Assembly (NCBI GenBank): GCA_024682075.1
Contig: JAIKZQ010000003.1
Span: forward strand, 1 to 64,000
Length of the DNA stretch: 64,000 nucleotides
Reading direction: 5' to 3'
Origin: Lachnospiraceae bacterium
GTDB taxonomy: Bacteria; Bacillota; Clostridia; Lachnospirales; Lachnospiraceae
Part shown: piece after piece, positions 18,910-27,902 of the stretch
How the letters are laid out: every line of letters begins with the position of its first letter
Numbering within the stretch: the first letter of the stretch is position 1
The notes under the pieces: model-generated
The model's input: only the letters and a program-made list of their open reading frames with translations
What the model was told of the DNA's origin: nothing
The model's database searches: none
Program-made: the position numbers and the translations under genes

Positions 18910-20214
18910 ATGATGATTACAGAAAACATCGATTTAAGCACGGCATATGTGATGGAATCCGATCCGGAGTGGTCCTCGGATCTGGTTGTCCTGACCGGCA
19001 AACCGGGGGATGATGATCCTTCGGAGGACGGACCCGGAGAAGATGATGTCACTGATGCTGCTCCCGCTGAAAGTGATGCTGCAGCTGATGATGCACAGGA
19101 TTCACCGGCAGATGAGCATCAGGCTGATGATTCGGATAAAGATTCGGATGAAGATAAGATAACATCTGATGAAGCGGATGATGAGAAAGAATCTTCAGAC
19201 AAAGAGTCCGATGAAGATGAAAGAGATGAAGTACAGGATGAGGCACCCGTGATCGAAGTCACATCCTCAGGGACGAGTGCGCTGCTTCTTGCAGGTTCTT
19301 TCGGTGCGGGAGTTCTCATCACCGCGTTTGTTGCCGTGCTGATCTGTCTGATTCGCGGCAGGAAGAAAAAACTTGAAAAATATGAGCAGACACAGCAGGG
19401 GATTCCTCATGAGATGCCTGTTGTCATGCAGATGAATCAGGGGAATGCTTCGCAGGTACCGCCTACGGAAGATTATGCAACGCTTTCGGCAGGCAAGCTT
19501 CACAATATCGGTAAACGTTCCGAACAGCAGGACAGCTTCGGAATGCTGAATGTTCCCGGCGGAATCCTTGCGGTTGTTGCCGACGGAATGGGCGGGCTTT
19601 CAAACGGTCAGGCTGTCAGCCAGAAGATCGTTTATACCATGATGAATGACGCTAACGGGCATACCGCCGCTCAACTTTCAGGCAATCTCAATCAGATGGT
19701 ATCTCATGCCAATGCTGAGGTTAATCAGATGCTCGGATACAGGACGGAATATGTCAGCGGCTCCACTCTTGTTTCCGTTCTGGCACGGCCTGATTCTTTC
19801 GAAATCATATCCATAGGAGACAGCAGGATCTATCTGTATCGTAACGGATGCATGCTTCAGCTTAACCGTGAGCATGTGTACAGGGCCGAGCTTAATACCC
19901 GCGCCATCAACCGCGAGATCGGATTTGCCGAGGCATATTCTCATGATAAGGGCAAGAATGTCACCAGCTTCATCGGAATGGGTGATCTGAAATATGTTGA
20001 TGAGCCTTTAAGTTCCTTCCCTGCAAAGAAGGGAGACAGGATCATCCTGACTTCGGACGGTGTGTTCAACACGTTATCCGATGATGAGATCGGATCCATC
20101 CTCGGAAGATACAATGATCCTAATGAAGCTGCCGCGGCTCTTGAAGCGGCTGTGCTTGCAAGGAATAATCCCAAACAGGATAACTTCACTTCGATATTGC
20201 TGTTTTATCAATGA
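18910..20214 (+). CDS. Membrane-anchored PP2C-type protein phosphatase
   Basis: A 434-residue protein. The N-terminal 115 residues are a highly acidic Asp/Ser/Glu low-complexity tail. One membrane helix follows (about 121-145) and then a Lys/Arg cluster, predicting an N-out/C-in topology. The C-terminal PP2C domain (about 195-434) has the metal-site motifs VVADGMGG, GDSRIY and TSDGVF and a final DNFTSI. It should remove phosphate from Ser/Thr, including targets of the neighbouring kinases. It starts directly after the stop of the previous gene (TAAATGATG), so translation is probably coupled; the second ATG is an alternative start. Confidence 0.88.
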   Translation: MMITENIDLSTAYVMESDPEWSSDLVVLTGKPGDDDPSEDGPGEDDVTDAAPAESDAAADDAQDSPADEHQADDSDKDSDEDKITSDEADDEKESSDKESDEDERDEVQDEAPVIEVTSSGTSALLLAGSFGAGVLITAFVAVLICLIRGRKKKLEKYEQTQQGIPHEMPVVMQMNQGNASQVPPTEDYATLSAGKLHNIGKRSEQQDSFGMLNVPGGILAVVADGMGGLSNGQAVSQKIVYTMMNDANGHTAAQLSGNLNQMVSHANAEVNQMLGYRTEYVSGSTLVSVLARPDSFEIISIGDSRIYLYRNGCMLQLNREHVYRAELNTRAINREIGFAEAYSHDKGKNVTSFIGMGDLKYVDEPLSSFPAKKGDRIILTSDGVFNTLSDDEIGSILGRYNDPNEAAAALEAAVLARNNPKQDNFTSILLFYQ

Positions 20215-20236
20215 TTGATCACGGAGACATCCGCAG

Positions 20237-21559
20237 ATGGGAACAGGAAGCACTTCGGAAAAAAATAACAGTCTGGTACTCCCTATCGGATTCGGACTTG
20301 CCGGTGGGCGTTATTCTATCCTGCGCGTGCTCGGCCACGGGGGATTCGGAGTCACTTATCTTTCAAGAGACAATTTTCTGGGCAGGTATGTTGCGATAAA
20401 GGAACTCTTTCCCTCGGGAAGTGTCGTAAGGGATCCGGTTACGTTCAGGATAAGTGTTTCACCGGACAGGGAAGAATTCTTTGCACACATCTCGAAACGT
20501 TTCAGGGAGGAAGCACAGACCCTGGCTGCATTGAATTCTCATCCCGAGATACTTCAGGTTTATGATATTTTCGATGAACTGGGAACGGTTTATTATTCCA
20601 TGGAGTATCTCGATGGAGAAGATTTTGGATCGATCACCAAAAAGACCGGACCGGTTTCCTGGGAAAAGGCTGAAAAACCCGTAAAGGACATTGCAAATGC
20701 GCTTCGCATACTTCACGGCAAGGGTCTGGTCCACAGGGACATAAGTCCCGACAATATATTTGTGCTTAAAAACGGCAGTGCAAAGCTGATAGACTTTGGG
20801 TCGGTCAGAAGACAGAGCGCAGATCATTTTACCACGATCTTCAAGGATTCGTTTGCGCCGGTAGAGCTTTTCCTCTTTGACGGAAAACAGGGCCCCTGGA
20901 CTGACAGTTATTCTCTTTGTGCTACTTTGTATTATCTCATGAGCGGAAAGGTTCCGGCTAAGGCGCCTGACAGGGCTGCCAAGATCGGACTTGGGGAAAA
21001 AGATCCTCTCGTTCCGCTTTCGGATCTTAACATCAAGGCTCCCTCCTATGTGACGGAAGCTGTGATGAAGGGGCTTGCAAGCGGGATCGGTGAGCGCTTC
21101 ATGAACATGGATGATTTCCTTGCGGCATTTTTCCCCGGTGAGATGATGTCGTCCGGAATCACCGAAAGGCTTACAGATAATCATTCCGCTATGCAGAATG
21201 TTCCCGTTCAGGCACCACCCGTGCAGGGAAAAGGCAGGGAAAGCGGAAAGATGCTTTTTTGTGTCAGAGGTCAGTTCAGCGGAAGGACATTTCCGCTTGT
21301 CAAAGGACAGACTCTGAGCATGGGACGCGGTCCCGGCAATGACATTTCATATCCTGACGGTCCGGGATTATCAAAAGGGATCAGCAGGAGGCATTGCTCT
21401 TTTTATACGGATCCTTCGGGTTGTGTTCTGCTCAGGGATGATAAATCCACCTACGGAACTTTTCTCGGCGGGGTCAGAATGGCATCCGGTATCTGGACCG
21501 GTGTAGACGAAGGGCAGGTCATACGCCTCGGAGATGAAGAGTACCGTATTATCCGATAG
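20237..21559 (+). CDS. Hanks-type Ser/Thr kinase with C-terminal FHA domain
   Basis: A 440-residue cytoplasmic kinase. The glycine loop GHGGFG, VAIKE lysine, HRDISPDN catalytic loop, DFGS and FAPVELF (APE-like) motifs are all visible. The HRD loop has Ser where most kinases have Lys (HRDxK), a variation shared with the second kinase here. Residues about 335-440 form an FHA domain (MGRGPGND, SRRHC). No membrane segment is seen. A fused kinase and FHA domain can self-associate through autophosphorylation. It is 22 bp after the phosphatase gene and 8 bp before a second phosphatase. Confidence 0.9.
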   Translation: MGTGSTSEKNNSLVLPIGFGLAGGRYSILRVLGHGGFGVTYLSRDNFLGRYVAIKELFPSGSVVRDPVTFRISVSPDREEFFAHISKRFREEAQTLAALNSHPEILQVYDIFDELGTVYYSMEYLDGEDFGSITKKTGPVSWEKAEKPVKDIANALRILHGKGLVHRDISPDNIFVLKNGSAKLIDFGSVRRQSADHFTTIFKDSFAPVELFLFDGKQGPWTDSYSLCATLYYLMSGKVPAKAPDRAAKIGLGEKDPLVPLSDLNIKAPSYVTEAVMKGLASGIGERFMNMDDFLAAFFPGEMMSSGITERLTDNHSAMQNVPVQAPPVQGKGRESGKMLFCVRGQFSGRTFPLVKGQTLSMGRGPGNDISYPDGPGLSKGISRRHCSFYTDPSGCVLLRDDKSTYGTFLGGVRMASGIWTGVDEGQVIRLGDEEYRIIR

Positions 21560-21567
21560 GAGCGGAA

Positions 21568-22299
21568 ATGGCAGAAAAAAAGTATTACCTGTATTCAGAT
21601 ATTGGAGATCGTCCCGAAAATGAGGATACGGCCTTCGCGGGTGAAGCGGGTTCAAATCTGATAGCTGCTCTTGCCGACGGTTTAGGAGGGCAGGGAGACG
21701 GCAGCAAGGCTTCCCGGCTTGTCATAGACAGGATCAGGGAAATAGGTGCGGATGGTACTTTCCCGACAGTTTCTGCGATCGAGGAGGTTTTTGCGTCGGC
21801 AAACGAAGCTCTTATTGCCGCCCAGTTGAATGACTTTCACATGAAGACCACGGCGGTTTACCTCTGCGTATGCGATGATAAAGCCATTTGGGCACATATC
21901 GGTGATACAAGACTATATCATCTGGTGAACGGGCATCTTCAAGACTATACGATCGATCACAGCGTTGCCCAGCTTGCCGTAACTCTCGGAAGCATTACGA
22001 GGGAAGAGATTCCTTCATATCCCGGAAGAAGCAGGCTGGTGAAAGCCATGGGTGTCGAGGGAGATGTTCCCGATGTTCATGAGCAGATACAGCTGCGCAG
22101 CGGAAAACATGGATTTCTCATCTGTTCGGACGGACTATGGGAGTATTTGAGCGATTCTGACGTGGAAAGAGCTTTTTCAGACAGTTCTTCTCCCGAAGAA
22201 TGTATGGAAATGCTTCTTACGATCAGAAACGAGCACGAGGCTCCGGACGGTGAAAATGACAATAATTCAGCGATAATAGTGATGACCGACGTGTCATGA
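21568..22299 (+). CDS. Soluble PP2C-type protein phosphatase
   Basis: A 243-residue single-domain phosphatase of the Stp/PrpC type. Visible motifs are GDRPENED, ALADGLGGQGDG (Asp37), IGDTRLY, ICSDGLWEYL and DNNSAIIV. All metal-binding acidic positions appear to be kept. It probably counteracts both kinases of the cluster. The ATG follows an AGGAGCG site; the gap to the preceding kinase is only 8 bp. Confidence 0.92.
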   Translation: MAEKKYYLYSDIGDRPENEDTAFAGEAGSNLIAALADGLGGQGDGSKASRLVIDRIREIGADGTFPTVSAIEEVFASANEALIAAQLNDFHMKTTAVYLCVCDDKAIWAHIGDTRLYHLVNGHLQDYTIDHSVAQLAVTLGSITREEIPSYPGRSRLVKAMGVEGDVPDVHEQIQLRSGKHGFLICSDGLWEYLSDSDVERAFSDSSSPEECMEMLLTIRNEHEAPDGENDNNSAIIVMTDVS

Positions 22300-22336
22300 C
22301 CACGAATAAACCCTAAATCGAAGGAGATTTGATCTG

Positions 22337-25336
22337 ATGGCAGTTTTAATGCGTTGTAACGGATGTATGAGAGAACGTGAGGCTGAGGAGGCCGTCTGCC
22401 CCGAGTGCGGATGGAATCACGCTACCAACAGGCAGGGAGAAGGTGCACTTGCTCCCGGAACGGTTCTTCATGCAGGAAAATATATAGTCGGCCGCATGCT
22501 CGGACAGGGAGGATTCGGCATTACCTATATCGGTCTTGATCAGACCCTTAACATGAAGGTCGCGATCAAGGAGTATTTTCCCAAATCCTTTGTCTCCAGA
22601 GCTGAGGGAAGCACAACCATAAACTGGGTCTCGGATTCTTTTGACCGCGAGGGCGGAAGAGAGAGCTTTATCCGTGAAGCACGTAACATGGCGAAGATCA
22701 ATCAGATCTCCGGTGTTGCGCAGGTTCGTGACATTTTCTATCAGAATGACACCGCTTACATCGTCATGAATTACGTTGAGGGCGAGACTCTCAAGGCAAA
22801 GCTTGACCGTGACGGCATTCTCAGCGAGGAGGAGTGTCTTAAGCTTTTGATCCCTGTCATGAATTCCCTTTCCGAGGCTCATAAGGCCGGAATGATCCAT
22901 CGTGACATAAGCCCCGATAATATTATGATAGACAAGAACGGCAAGGTATGGCTGATGGACCTGGGTGCCGCAAAGGCGCTTGATAATGTCAATAATGCCC
23001 AGTCCACGAGTCTTGTCATAAGACACGGCTTTTCACCCATTGAGCAGTTTGCGGATGCCGGCAAGATAGGCCCCTGGACAGATGTTTATGCGATGAGTGC
23101 CACGATGTATTATTGCATGAGCGGCAAGGTCCTTCCGGATTCACTCAACAGGCTCAGCTCGGATAATGTCACATTTCCCGATAAGATGTCTCCCAAACTG
23201 GTAGAGGCATTGAAAAAGGGATTTGCATTAAAGCCCGAAGACCGCATTCAGAGCATGGACGAACTTATTGCGGCTCTTGAAGATGTTAAGCCGGCATCCT
23301 CACAGACAGCTTCCGGAGCGTCAGGAAAAAGCGGCAAACCAGGCAAGTCCGATGATTCTTCAACCGGCAAATCCGGCGGCAAAAAGAAAACCGGCCTGAT
23401 AATCGGTCTTGTAGCTCTACTGGCTGCTGCGATAGTTGGCGTGGTATTCGGTGTCATGAATTATGGCGGCAGCGGATCAGGTCATACTGCATCATCGGGG
23501 CACGTTGATGATAATGAACCTATAGATGATGATCCTGAAACCGAACCTGAACCCGAACCTGAGGTTCTTGCCGTTGCCGAGTATGGAACTCCCAATGCCA
23601 ACATAATTAATTCCAGCGGTATATTGATGATCGAAGGACAGTATGAGTATTTTCTGACACCCGATTCATCACTTACCGTTGTTCCCTACGATACTGCCAA
23701 TCAGACTTTTGTCGTGGACACTGGCACGGAAGTACATGACAGTGTATGCTATCTGTGTAAGGGTGAAAACAGGATATATTTCACCACGGTTGTGGATAAT
23801 CGCGGATGTGCCGTGGCTTCCATGTCTCCGGATGGCTCGGATGTTACATATCTGGACAAGAATGATGAGGCAAGAGGTTATTATTTCCTGCAGTGTGTGA
23901 AGCTGAACGACGGAAGAGAATATCTCTACTATACATGTGAGAAAGAGACCGGCGGCCTTCTTGGCAACCTGTACAGATATGATTTACAGAACAATAAGAC
24001 GGAGATCCTGGTCACAGATGATGTCTTCTGGTTCAATGTCTATAATGAGAATGTATATTTTACGGATTTTGTCGACGGAAAGTTCACTTTAAAATACATT
24101 CCTCTTGACGGCGGTGATGCTGTCACGATCGACGAAACCAAGAAATGTTCCTACGGATTCATAGAAGATGACAAGATGTTCCTTTATTCGAACTATGAGG
24201 AGTCACTGGTCATCCTTGATATGCAGGGAAACAATGCTGCGGATACGGACTGGATCTATTCTCTGAGTCTGGATTATTCCAGGGGATTCGGATATGAAGA
24301 GGACTGGTTCTATTACGTGAGTGCTTCCGACGGATATCTTCACAGGATCAGGATGAACGGAACCGGTGACACTCTTGTATGCGGCAAGCATACTCCGGAT
24401 AATGTATGCGTACTGCCGGATGCAATATGGTTTTCCGAGATGATGACGGGCAAATATGATCAGCAGATGCAGCAGATGGTATTCCTTACCAACAGGACAG
24501 GAAGCTTTATTTATCCGGCCGGTAAGCCCATGTTCTTCTGGCCCTTCGACCAGACTTATGCAAGGGATTATGATTATGAAGACGATACCCGTCCCGACGG
24601 GGGAGTGGTGATCACCGGATACCATGGAACGTCAACCGAGATCAATATACCTGATTATATAGACGGAAAACCTGTCACGGCGATCGGTGACGAAGCATTT
24701 AAGGAATCCGCAGTTGAGAAGGTCGGACTTCCGGAATCTCTTACCAGGATCGGACAACATGCATTTTATGACAGTCAGATTTCGTTCATCGGAATGCCCG
24801 ATGGACTTAAGAGCATCGAATACAGCGCTTTTATGGATTGCGAGCAGCTTACTTCCATAACTCTTCCTTCCACCATGGAGTCGATCGGTGAGCTTGCTTT
24901 CTGTCAGACATCGCTCGGAGGTGTGATAAGCATACCTCAGTCCGTCAAGTTTATCGGCCCCGGTGCTTTTGCCGTAAGAAACTGGAATAACTTGACGGGA
25001 TTTAATGTTGCTTCGGGCAATCAGTGTTATTTCCACAATGAAGCGGGAGCGTTATGCGATTATTATAACGATGGATATATCCTGCTTCAGTATCCTTCCG
25101 GCAGACTTGATACGGAAGTTACTCTGGATGCACAGTGCCTGGCAATAGAAAAATTTGCATTTGCACACTGCTATGATCTTACTTCGGTTAATGTGTCAGG
25201 CAATCTTATGGCAGTGGCTTATCAGGCATTTTTCAATACGAACGTGACCGCTATTACCGTACCCACGGACTGCTCAGTTAATGAGGATCTCGGAGAGGAG
25301 ATCACGGTCACCAGATCCGGTAATCTGCCTAAGTAA
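22337..25336 (+). CDS. Receptor Ser/Thr kinase with external propeller and BspA-like LRR
   Basis: A 999-residue receptor kinase. An N-terminal zinc ribbon (C7, C10, C21, C24) precedes the kinase domain (about 48-315: GQGGFG at 56-61, Lys78, HRD at 188, DLG in place of DFG, GFSPIEQF). A Gly/Ser/Lys linker follows, a membrane helix (about 352-374), an acidic/Pro stalk, a propeller-like region (about 420-740, DUF5050-like) and five or so LRR_5/BspA-type repeats (about 768-985). The outer part probably binds a cell-surface or extracellular ligand. HRDIS again lacks the usual Lys of the catalytic loop. Confidence 0.88.
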   Translation: MAVLMRCNGCMREREAEEAVCPECGWNHATNRQGEGALAPGTVLHAGKYIVGRMLGQGGFGITYIGLDQTLNMKVAIKEYFPKSFVSRAEGSTTINWVSDSFDREGGRESFIREARNMAKINQISGVAQVRDIFYQNDTAYIVMNYVEGETLKAKLDRDGILSEEECLKLLIPVMNSLSEAHKAGMIHRDISPDNIMIDKNGKVWLMDLGAAKALDNVNNAQSTSLVIRHGFSPIEQFADAGKIGPWTDVYAMSATMYYCMSGKVLPDSLNRLSSDNVTFPDKMSPKLVEALKKGFALKPEDRIQSMDELIAALEDVKPASSQTASGASGKSGKPGKSDDSSTGKSGGKKKTGLIIGLVALLAAAIVGVVFGVMNYGGSGSGHTASSGHVDDNEPIDDDPETEPEPEPEVLAVAEYGTPNANIINSSGILMIEGQYEYFLTPDSSLTVVPYDTANQTFVVDTGTEVHDSVCYLCKGENRIYFTTVVDNRGCAVASMSPDGSDVTYLDKNDEARGYYFLQCVKLNDGREYLYYTCEKETGGLLGNLYRYDLQNNKTEILVTDDVFWFNVYNENVYFTDFVDGKFTLKYIPLDGGDAVTIDETKKCSYGFIEDDKMFLYSNYEESLVILDMQGNNAADTDWIYSLSLDYSRGFGYEEDWFYYVSASDGYLHRIRMNGTGDTLVCGKHTPDNVCVLPDAIWFSEMMTGKYDQQMQQMVFLTNRTGSFIYPAGKPMFFWPFDQTYARDYDYEDDTRPDGGVVITGYHGTSTEINIPDYIDGKPVTAIGDEAFKESAVEKVGLPESLTRIGQHAFYDSQISFIGMPDGLKSIEYSAFMDCEQLTSITLPSTMESIGELAFCQTSLGGVISIPQSVKFIGPGAFAVRNWNNLTGFNVASGNQCYFHNEAGALCDYYNDGYILLQYPSGRLDTEVTLDAQCLAIEKFAFAHCYDLTSVNVSGNLMAVAYQAFFNTNVTAITVPTDCSVNEDLGEEITVTRSGNLPK

Positions 25337-25363
25337 ATAGAAAGTCTGTAAAAAGGTGATGAA

Positions 25364-27874
25364 ATGAGTGTGATCAATCAGTTAACGGTAATCCTGCCCG
25401 GAGCCCAGCCGATAGTTGTCGACCTGGGAAGTTACGGGCGCAATTATGTGACTCTCGGAAGAGGCACGATGCACGGAAACGGGCAGCTGGCGAACGATAT
25501 CCAGATCGATAATGCATATTCGGAGGTCTCACGTGCACAGTGTACCTTCACCATTGATCCTTACGGATACTGGAGCATTGCCGATGATAACAGTACGAAC
25601 GGACTGTTTTTCAACGGGCAGCAGATCAGTTCCAAAAGGATGGTCGACGGTGACAGGTACTATATAGGATCCGATCCCGATAAAAGGTTCGTGCTGCTGT
25701 TTGCGACAAGAGAAGCGGTCAGTTCCGAGTCCGGTTCTTCTTCGGAAGTGTTGAATAATGTAAAGGGCATCTCGCTTCAGGATAAGCCGCAGATAACCAT
25801 AGGCCGTATCCCGGAATGTGACATAGTTATCAATCATCCTACGGTATCGAGACAGCACTGCATCGTCAGACATGAAGGTGATCAATTTGTGATCTATGAT
25901 ACTTCATCCAATGGTGTGCTGCTGAACTCCGTTCCTGTTCAGAAGAAGGCTGTCCTTAATCCCATGGACAGGATCACGATCGCAGGCACGACTTTCATAT
26001 TTACCGACGGAACTCTGTATTCATACAATCCCACCGGAGGCGTCAGTGTTTCCGCTGAAAACGTCTGCAAGGTGGTTGGAAAGAGAGGCAAAAAGAAGAC
26101 CATTACCGATAACGTGAGCTTCACGATCGAGCCCAATAAGTTTGTGGCGATCATCGGAGGATCCGGTGCCGGAAAGACAACGATCCTTGACTGCATATCC
26201 GGAATGACGGATCATACGTCCGGTGAGATATTCATAAACGGTGAACCTCTTTCAACGTCCGGCAAGAGTTTAAGAAGCCTGATGGGATATGTTCCCCAGC
26301 AGGATATAGTGTATGATTCACTGACACTTGAGAAGATGCTTTTTTATTCTGCAAAGCTCAAGATGTCGCCCGACTCTTCGAAAGAAGAGATAAAGAAGAA
26401 GATCGATGAGATCCTTGACATGGTTGAACTGACCGATCACAGGAAGACCATCATCAGCAAACTCTCGGGCGGTCAGAGAAAGAGAGCGAGCATCGCGGTA
26501 GAGCTCCTGGCATCTCCCAGACTGTTCTTCCTCGATGAGCCTTCATCCGGACTTGATCCCGGAACAGAGAAGCACCTCATGCTGCTCCTTAAGAAACTGG
26601 CCGCATCCGGCAAGACAGTCATCATGGTCACTCATACGGTTCAGAATCTCGATCTCTGCGACGATATCGTATGTATGGGACGCGGGGGAAAGCTCTGCTT
26701 CTTTGGACCTCCCGCTGATGCACTGAAATTCTTCGAAAAGCCGGCACTTACCGACATATATGACGATCTGAATCAGAATTCCGAGGCAACAAGCGAAAGA
26801 TACAAGCAGTATTCGCTTTCCCAGAAGCATGATGAGATCGCTCCTTCAGAAGAAAAGCCTCCCAAGAAAGGCGGAATGAAGGAATCTTTCAGACAGTTCC
26901 GCATCATGACAAGCAGATATTTTGCGATAATTCTGAGTAAAAAGCCCAGACTGATCCTGCTCCTTCTTTTACCGGTATTCCTGACACTTCTGGTATGCGT
27001 GGCATTCCAGGCGGATGGAAACTTTTACAATTTCCTGATGAGGACTTTTGGAAGTTCTGTGGCAATTGTAAGAGAAAACTACCCTTTTTTGGTCGCAGGT
27101 GATACAATGTCATTGATGTTTGCTTTTTCCTGCGCGGCATTCTGGACCGGAATCTTTAATTCGGTGCAGGAAGTCAGTAAGGAGAGAACGATCTTTGAAA
27201 GGGAAAGATTCTCCGGCATAAGCGTTTCGGCGTACGTGATGAGCAAGTTCGTGCCCCTGTGTCTTCTGTGTATCATACAGTCGGCGATAATGTATGTGCT
27301 CCTGTCGATCATGACCAATACGACCGCAACGATGGACGGTATCGTTCGTTCGGTGACGGCGCTTTCCTTCGGAATGGACACTGACGGAGTTGTTCTCGGA
27401 GCAGGGATGATGTGGCTTGAGAATTACCTCACAACATTCCTGTGCACGCTGTCGGCAATGTGTCTCGGACTCATGATATCGACCCTGGTATCCAATGAGA
27501 TGGCACTGATCCTGTGCCCGATATGTCTGATGCCCCAGATCCTTTTCTCAGGAGTTGCAGGAACACTTACAGGCATCACGAAGACGATATCCAATTTCAT
27601 AAGCTGCAGATGGAGCTGCCTTGCGTTTTTTATTTCGGCTGACATCAATGAGCTGTATAAATCATGCGAATATGATCAGGGACTTTGGGAACTGACATCC
27701 TTTGCTGATGACGGGGGCGCCGGAATCATGGATGCGGCTTATGAATCCACCACGAGATACCTTTTCGGCTGTAACGGTGTCGTGAGTGCGTGGATCGTCC
27801 TGTCACTGATGTGTTTGGTCTTTGTTATCGCAGCTATCATAAGCTTGCGTTTTAAAAAGAGCAGAAGCAGATGA
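25364..27874 (+). CDS. FHA-FHA-ABC transporter (ABCG/Rv1747 architecture)
   Basis: An 836-residue half-size exporter. The order is FHA1 (about 1-120; GRGTMHG, SRAQC), FHA2 (about 130-215; GRIPECD, SRQHC), nucleotide-binding domain (about 225-460; Walker A GGSGAGKTT near 265, LSGGQRKR near 366, FLDEPSSG near 386) and an ABC2-type membrane domain (about 515-835). This matches M. tuberculosis Rv1747, an exporter regulated by kinase PknF through its FHA domains. By analogy this transporter would be switched by the neighbouring kinases. The substrate is unknown, possibly an envelope lipid or glycolipid. It precedes a lipoprotein gene by 28 bp. Confidence 0.9.
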   Translation: MSVINQLTVILPGAQPIVVDLGSYGRNYVTLGRGTMHGNGQLANDIQIDNAYSEVSRAQCTFTIDPYGYWSIADDNSTNGLFFNGQQISSKRMVDGDRYYIGSDPDKRFVLLFATREAVSSESGSSSEVLNNVKGISLQDKPQITIGRIPECDIVINHPTVSRQHCIVRHEGDQFVIYDTSSNGVLLNSVPVQKKAVLNPMDRITIAGTTFIFTDGTLYSYNPTGGVSVSAENVCKVVGKRGKKKTITDNVSFTIEPNKFVAIIGGSGAGKTTILDCISGMTDHTSGEIFINGEPLSTSGKSLRSLMGYVPQQDIVYDSLTLEKMLFYSAKLKMSPDSSKEEIKKKIDEILDMVELTDHRKTIISKLSGGQRKRASIAVELLASPRLFFLDEPSSGLDPGTEKHLMLLLKKLAASGKTVIMVTHTVQNLDLCDDIVCMGRGGKLCFFGPPADALKFFEKPALTDIYDDLNQNSEATSERYKQYSLSQKHDEIAPSEEKPPKKGGMKESFRQFRIMTSRYFAIILSKKPRLILLLLLPVFLTLLVCVAFQADGNFYNFLMRTFGSSVAIVRENYPFLVAGDTMSLMFAFSCAAFWTGIFNSVQEVSKERTIFERERFSGISVSAYVMSKFVPLCLLCIIQSAIMYVLLSIMTNTTATMDGIVRSVTALSFGMDTDGVVLGAGMMWLENYLTTFLCTLSAMCLGLMISTLVSNEMALILCPICLMPQILFSGVAGTLTGITKTISNFISCRWSCLAFFISADINELYKSCEYDQGLWELTSFADDGGAGIMDAAYESTTRYLFGCNGVVSAWIVLSLMCLVFVIAAIISLRFKKSRSR

Positions 27875-27902
27875 TTTGAGATAAATAAAAAGGAGAGAAA
27901 AA

